DNA of 64,000 bases. It comes from Straminergon stramineum. Taxonomy: Eukaryota; Streptophyta; Bryopsida; Hypnales; Calliergonaceae. The stretch covers positions 30,360,906 to 30,424,905 of the forward strand of contig OY987264.1 of NCBI GenBank assembly GCA_963920665.1. Reading direction: 5' to 3'. The notes below the pieces were generated by a model. That model searched no databases, was not told the origin of the DNA, and saw nothing but the letters and a program-made list of their open reading frames with translations. Shown here piece by piece: positions 58,704-64,000 of this stretch; position 1 is the stretch's first letter, and each line of letters opens with the position of its first letter. The position numbers were made by a program, and so were the translations under genes.

Positions 58704-61700
58704 ATGGCCACGGCATACCTTGCATGCTACAATGCTGCTCAATCGATTGGCTGGTAAGATTTTAGTCCAATTTCTCGCCTTTTTAAGTCAAGGATTTCCT
58801 GTCGTTTTTTTCTCTGCACATTTCTCTTATTCCTTGCGTCGCCATCTTGTATGGAGTACGACACGAATTTAATGCTCGACTCGCAATTCGCTCTGCAATT
58901 TCTGGAAGGACGTACGTTGTTATCTTTACATTGCTGAGGTGTGAGGTTTATGATTCTCTGAAACTTGTTTGGACTTGTTTGGACTTGTCAGGGCGGTAGC
59001 ACTTGTACGCCTCATAAATCATGTCGGCGAGACGAAGTCATTGACGGGAGGATTTTCAGCCGCCGGCAGTGTCGTATGTAAGTTCGGATAGCTTCATGTT
59101 CGGTTAGTCCTCTTTTAATTCGCACTGCTTTTAGAATCTCTTTGGCTCTTGGTGGAAGCACTCTGTAAATTGTCTACAGTTGTTAATTTTGGCGCGATTC
59201 AAAGCGCCAGAAATTGTGGCATTCAACGGTACAAACGTTTTAAAAAAATTGATTGGAATTGGTATTCGTTTCAGCAATGTATGTGTCGAGAATTTTCACA
59301 AATTTAACGAAATTTAGGTTGCAGTGTATGGTTACAAATTCTTTATGTCTATTCTCTGCTTTCGAAATGGAGGTACTGGCGTGTTAAAGCCCGTTCTTTC
59401 GGGTATTGATTCCCCGTTTAGTTGAGGTGAAAATTTTGACGAGACTGATGTACCTGTGTTGTATTTGCCCAGGTTTCCTCCAGCTGGCTGCTTTCCTAGA
59501 AATCGTGCATACTGTTCTGGGTGAGCGCATACCTGTACGCATTCGTCAAGTTCATGTAGCCACAGTGTACTTTGAATTCAACCTCCAGAATGGAATGCTG
59601 GCTTCCGTATATTAATAGCCAGTGTTGAAGTAGAATGTTGCAGAGACGCAGGTTAAACAGCCTTTGCTTGCATCTGCGTTTGTTCTAGAACCTTGCAAAT
59701 TTTAATTGTGCAAGATGGTTTTGTTGTGAAGGTCTGGTGCGCACGAGCACCCTTTATGCATTCATGCAATGGCTGGGTCGAAGCCATGTCCTTTTCGCAA
59801 TTATAGCCAACGTTCCTGAGGTAAGGCCTGGCTTGCTAGATGACCTTACATTCATTTTACATCTTTGCTAGCTGTCTTCTTGCTGTACGGGACGCGGTCT
59901 GTTTATGCGGCTAATGCATAAATTAAAACCGAAGTACCTTAACCCCTCACCGCTCATGCTCGGCCGCACTGTCATCAAGGCTTTGCGGGACCAACGCAGA
60001 AATTGCTCCGCAACGTAAGATTGGGGGTGGAATTGGTCAAACTCACCGCAAGGATTGAAGAAAGCCTTCGTAACAAGGCCGCTTGTGTGTTCTGATCGAC
60101 TTTCCACCGGTCCGGTCCGATTATGTGCAATTTGCATTTGATCTCGCCGGAAAAAGAAAAATCTGTCACTTTTGGGTGCACTGTCTAGTCGTTCAGGATT
60201 TATAGCAAGCGGAGTGATTGAAGCCTGGGCTACAAAATTGGTGGGTGAGCGCAAAGAAGTGCTCTGTTAGTGTCAAAATTTGTGCGATCAATAAGCATGT
60301 GCATTTATCTCCATCTGACAGGGTTCTTTTAACACAGATACCGGCAGTGATCTGCTGGGAAGTCCGTAAGTGACCGGCAGTCGCAATCCATGAGTGAAAC
60401 AAAGAGTGCAGAAAACATCAAAATTGATAAAACTTTCAGAAACCAAGATGTAATCACCTTCGCCATGACGGAATAAGCTCAATGCAGTCAAGATTCTGGA
60501 GACTCACAACACAATTTGGCCGAAGCTGCCGGACACATCCAGAGCCCAGCAGTCTCAAACCGCCCTGAACAAACTGCCTTGTCCGATTTTGTAGTTCTTG
60601 CCAATCCAAGCCCTGAATTTCACGAATTGTACGCCTAACTGTCTTGGCAATTGCACAACCTTATTCACGACACTGAGCCTAACAGGATTTCTCATCGCAA
60701 CCCACAATTTGGAGTCCCAGTGAAGCATTGGGACTTTGGGAGCCTTTGTTTAATCCTGTGTGGACACTTTTGGTCCCCTTGGGCGGTCAGGGGTTAAACC
60801 ATATTTCACATGGTAAGCGATGAATTATGTAGTTGTGGTGCCGGCTCTCAAATATACCTGTTTACTTGCGCAGGTGCAAGAACAGCCTCCAGTTATGATC
60901 ACTTTCTTAGCATGGTCCACAGCTGAGGTTTGCTTTACCAAGTTGACTTTTATTTGGCTTATATTGCTGGTGTTTTTTGGATTCTTTTGCTGTGCATTTC
61001 TCAATGACATTTCTTAGGAACATTTGGCCCAAAGTCTAACCCAAAATATTCTGTATTGATGTTTCGGCAATTATATATGGCTTCTGAGTTTGTCAAGTTG
61101 TATTGAGATTGGTTGATAGGTGATACGCTATCCACAGTATACCCTTGGGATTCTGGGCGTGTGTCCTCGTTGGTTGACTTGGCTACGGTGCGCGGCTACA
61201 TTGTAGATCTTAATGTGCACTGATTTCTCAATATTATTCTTTAATTACGTGTTTCCTTTGAGTTATACTTGGAAAATATTGATCCGATATGGGGTTAATT
61301 GTGCTAGGATTTTTAAAAGTACTGTGTTGTTTTGAATATATGTTTTGTTGAAAGTTGTTTTGTCTTCCAGTTAATCTGGAAGAAGTTCACGCATTCTCAT
61401 CATGCATTTCTTTCATCTTGAATTGGATTATTAGAGAATTCAGATATCTCAGACATGGCTTCCGTCTCTATTTACTTTGCCAACTTTTGGGTCACGAAAT
61501 CATTGCACTTAAAATATCTCTTGGTGAGTCTTTGCAGGTACACTGCATTCATCGTCCTTTACCCAATTGGAGCGCTTTATGGAGAAAGTAAGTGCTATTT
61601 TGATTATCGTCCTACATTCTTAGCTATGCTTTCTCTATTGACTCATCGTTATTTTCTTAATTGCATTTTCAATCTACACGGAGAGACTTCACACACATAA

Positions 61701-62545
61701 AAAGCTCTTGAATATATCACTGGTGAATTTAAATTGAGGACACGTACTCCGCATCCATTGTTACAAAGACAAGGACGGCCAAAGCTCTGAGGCCTATCAT
61801 CGGTGCATCAGTTATCATATAATGTTAGGGGGCTGTAATGGCATCCCTGTCATGTTAATCTTGTCACCTGTTGACATTCTTTGATGTTTAATGACCGGAA
61901 TTTTCACTTCGATTTGCAATTTCACCCCAGTAATTCTCAAAATAATACGATTCTATTATGTGTTTTGACTTGCATGCTTGGTTTGAAGTCAAAATGTATG
62001 CTTGCCAATTCGTGTTACATTGTCGATACGTGTGAGACTCGAGCTGTGAGCTCTTAACTGCCGCTATTGCTATTGCACTGCAAATATATTCTAACAAGCT
62101 GACCACTTTTCCTACATGCAGTGCTAGTTATGTATCTTTCCCTGGATGTAATCAAGAAACGACACCTTTATGCGAGTACTTTCAAGTGGCTTCCCTTTGA
62201 CTATCACTCATTTGTTGTGGTGACTTTTCTAACTACCCTTCACAAGTATATTCTCTTTGTCTCTGAAGTAGGAACCTTGGAAGTAGGCCTTTGAGTTTGA
62301 AGAGGTTATTAAAAGAGGTTTTTAGGAAACCGGTGATCTTGTCATTTCCAAGGTTGGTTCTAATTTGTAAGCTTGATAAGGACTATTTGATTGAATGTAA
62401 CCATCCAGTGCTTGTCTTGGTGATGCAGTGGGTTATGATCGTGTATCCTTTTCTGTGGCTGTTGCTATACCTCCACATGTTTCGGCAGCGTAGATCTAAA
62501 CTGGCAAAGAGAGGGAGCAGCGGTGGCAGACGCAAAGTTGCCTAA
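58704..62545 (+). CDS. Very-long-chain 3-hydroxyacyl-CoA dehydratase (PTPLA/PAS2-like), nine exons, 219 aa
   Basis: Exons: 58704-58753, 58992-59077, 59473-59520, 59732-59820, 60874-60927, 61120-61187, 61538-61587, 62122-62219, 62429-62545, all in phase to TAA. The HACD/PHS1 family performs the third step of very-long-chain fatty acid elongation in the ER membrane. Family marks are YLACYNAAQSIGW at the start, FLQLAAFLEIVHTVLG, WLGRSH, EVIRY (residues about 109-113), WLRYTAFIVLYPIG with the candidate catalytic Tyr140, GE with candidate Glu148, and a basic C-terminus FRQRRSKLAKR typical of an ER-retained membrane protein. Length equals the family norm (about 220). The start and the RRSKL end resemble the PTPLA branch more than PAS2 itself. 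Tyr-Glu spacing is eight here against seven in the PHS1/PAS2 members I recall. Intron 4 is enlarged by a TTAA element. Confidence 0.88.
59939..60797. mobile_element. TTAA-flanked element filling HACD intron 4, 859 bp
   Basis: The left end is TTAACCCCTCACCGCTCA and the right end GGGCGGTCAGGGGTTAA, an inverted repeat of about 17 bp with few mismatches. It takes up most of the 1053-bp intron (59821-60873), while most neighbouring introns are shorter. It is GC-richer than the intergenic elements. An open frame of 128 codons on the minus strand (59868-60254) crosses its left edge and is not credible as a gene. Confidence 0.78.
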
Positions 62546-63587
62546 ACCAAAGCTAGTCGAATATGTCTTGTAAACAAAAATTAGGGGTAGGCTTTATGTC
62601 GTCCTGCAGGTAAGAGACCGAACATTCAAAGCTCTCATGGTACATTCACACTTGGAATGAATGTGTATTACGATATTTCATTTAATTTGGGCGGTGCAGA
62701 AGCGATCTTCGTTGAAGTGATGAAGATATTTCCCATGTTTTGCGATTCATCTATTGAGCAAGAGGAATATAGCACCAAGCATTCTTTCGATGATTTTATG
62801 TATCGCAATTGAAACCTTGTCAGGAGTTGGTAATCTGTTGGTGCGAATCCTTTAAGAACAGAGCCCATGTAGTCAAACTTTTAAATTCTTTGCTCGGCAT
62901 TCTCCATTTTGCCACGATATATATATGAGCTCTTTTTTCTAATATATTTTCAGACTTTCATAGATGAAATCATGTTTTTATTTACTACTGAAAATCTTTA
63001 TCTTTTTTGCCTGACTTTTTAGCCTTAACAATGATAACTTGTTGCCCTTCCCAACTGCCAACTGAAGTGGACAGTTAATATGTTCAACTTCTTAAATCAG
63101 ATTATATGATCGGTCTGTGACCCTTGAGTATCTTTGGCATCATTGGGGCAATCTTGTAGTTCCTATGGGATGGAGATGATGGGGGTTGGTCCATGGCTTT
63201 TTGTTCCTTTCTTTATATTGTATATAAAGGGTTGAAGAGAAATAGGGTATCAAGCTATTTGCAAGGGCCAACTTGATCCTCTTCCCAAGGATTTTAGATG
63301 AGATAATCCTAGAAGAACCATTGACTCCAACTATCATCTAGTTAAGATCTATATCAGATTTAACTAACTATCTATCCTACCTTCTCTACACTCTCAATAG
63401 CATGTCTTTGTCTCAACAAAAAAAATTTAGTGACAAGTTTCTATCCTCTTTTCCATTTTTGAAAAAAAGGAGCTATCAATTTAGGTAAAATATACTATCA
63501 TTATTGCCTAGACAATTAGGGCATCCAACTTGTAAGAAAAACAATCCAATTGCAAGGGTGGTGTTCTATTAATTGAGCTATATCCCC
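62546..63587. other. 3' flank of the HACD gene and intergenic DNA
   Basis: The first few hundred bases are probably 3' UTR. No gene was recognised beyond it. Confidence 0.4.
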
Positions 63588-63728
63588 TAAGGTAGGAGGC
63601 TCTTGAAGTGTTTGAGTTCTAATTGCAAATCCTATCTAGGAATGAATGACATATTGTTTGAAATATCTATTATTGTCAAAGATGAGTTAGGTAGGCTTAA
63701 ATGGACACTTCAAGGGCCTCCTACCTTA
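63588..63728. mobile_element. 141-bp MITE-like element
   Basis: The left end TAAGGTAGGAGGCTCTTGAA and right end TTCAAGGGCCTCCTACCTTA pair with few mismatches, with TA at the outer edges. The right-end string CCTCCTACCTTA also occurs at about 479-490 and 49534-49545, which supports a dispersed family. Confidence 0.7.
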
Positions 63729-64000
63729 TACCCAAGCCAAGTGATGCATGCATGAAAATTTTTTAATCATTTCCTTTGGAGCAACTAGGCTATCCTCAAC
63801 TTGAACCAAAGCCCTTGTTCATAAAATAAATTATTGAACCTATTCTTCAAAGTATAAGTATTTTATAGAAGCAATTAATTCTCCCCAAATGTAGCACACA
63901 ACTTTTTGTTGTACTGCACTCACTAAGTGCTTATTCTCTATTTTCCTTTTTTAATCTTTTTTTCTTTGATAATAGTAAAATTTTTAAAAGAAAACTTTGA
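63729..64000. other. AT-rich intergenic DNA to window end
   Basis: Nothing is recognised. Confidence 0.4.

Noticed and set aside
59868..60254. 128-codon minus-strand frame inside HACD intron 4
   Set aside because: It straddles the left boundary of a TTAA element and has no recognisable motif.
61455..61700. Continuous frame running into HACD exon 7 from the left
   Set aside because: The upstream part lacks family residues. Exon 6 at 61120-61187 supplies VIRY...WLTWLR in the right phase, and TTTGCAG at 61531-61537 is a good acceptor.
1..64000. CRISPR arrays, bacterial operons, rRNA and tRNA genes
   Set aside because: The gene structure is eukaryotic with spliceosomal introns. I found no regularly spaced repeats of CRISPR type and recognised no rRNA or tRNA sequence by eye; a covariance-model scan would be needed to exclude small RNAs.

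Overview
The window is nuclear DNA from a land plant. It carries six spliced protein-coding genes with ordinary GT-AG introns, set in very AT-rich, gene-poor intergenic DNA. Every confidently recognised gene is a plant-type housekeeping or regulatory gene. A non-seed, moss-like plant seems likely, from the low GC, compact genes, short elements in the intergenic DNA, and a diverged F-box-associated kelch-like protein. The species cannot be named from sequence alone.

Layout. 779-6009 (+) is an ATG18/PROPPIN autophagy gene of 12 exons encoding 392 aa. 6.5-25 kb has no credible gene; it is packed with short non-autonomous transposons, inverted repeats and simple repeats. 25.1-29.4 kb (+) is a single-domain cyclophilin with a 5'-UTR intron (162 aa, MGCGSS N-terminus). 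32638-38967 (+) is a seven-exon gene for an 877-aa protein whose middle resembles plant F-box-associated kelch regions; its N- and C-terminal parts I do not recognise. 43638-48047 (-) is a nine-exon plant GON4-like SANT protein (798 aa). 48.4-56.7 kb is again gene-poor. 56735-58331 (-) is a basic 232-aa protein I do not recognise. It shares a 372-bp divergent promoter interval with 58704-62545 (+), a nine-exon PTPLA-type 3-hydroxyacyl-CoA dehydratase (219 aa).

The gene models were built by hand. In each one all exons join in phase from ATG to stop. They do not form one pathway: autophagy, prolyl isomerisation, chromatin and very-long-chain fatty acid elongation are represented.

The strongest non-gene signal is a repeated terminal pattern, TTAA|CCCYT...ARGGG|TTAA. 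At least ten pairs of it bound segments of 155-994 bp, several inside introns of the genes above. TTAA target sites and CCC/GGG ends are what piggyBac-superfamily elements leave. Two copies of a 132-bp hAT-type element form a natural empty/filled pair for a second, TA-targeting element. Other structures include a CACTA-type MITE, a 161-bp-arm inverted repeat and a foldback palindrome.
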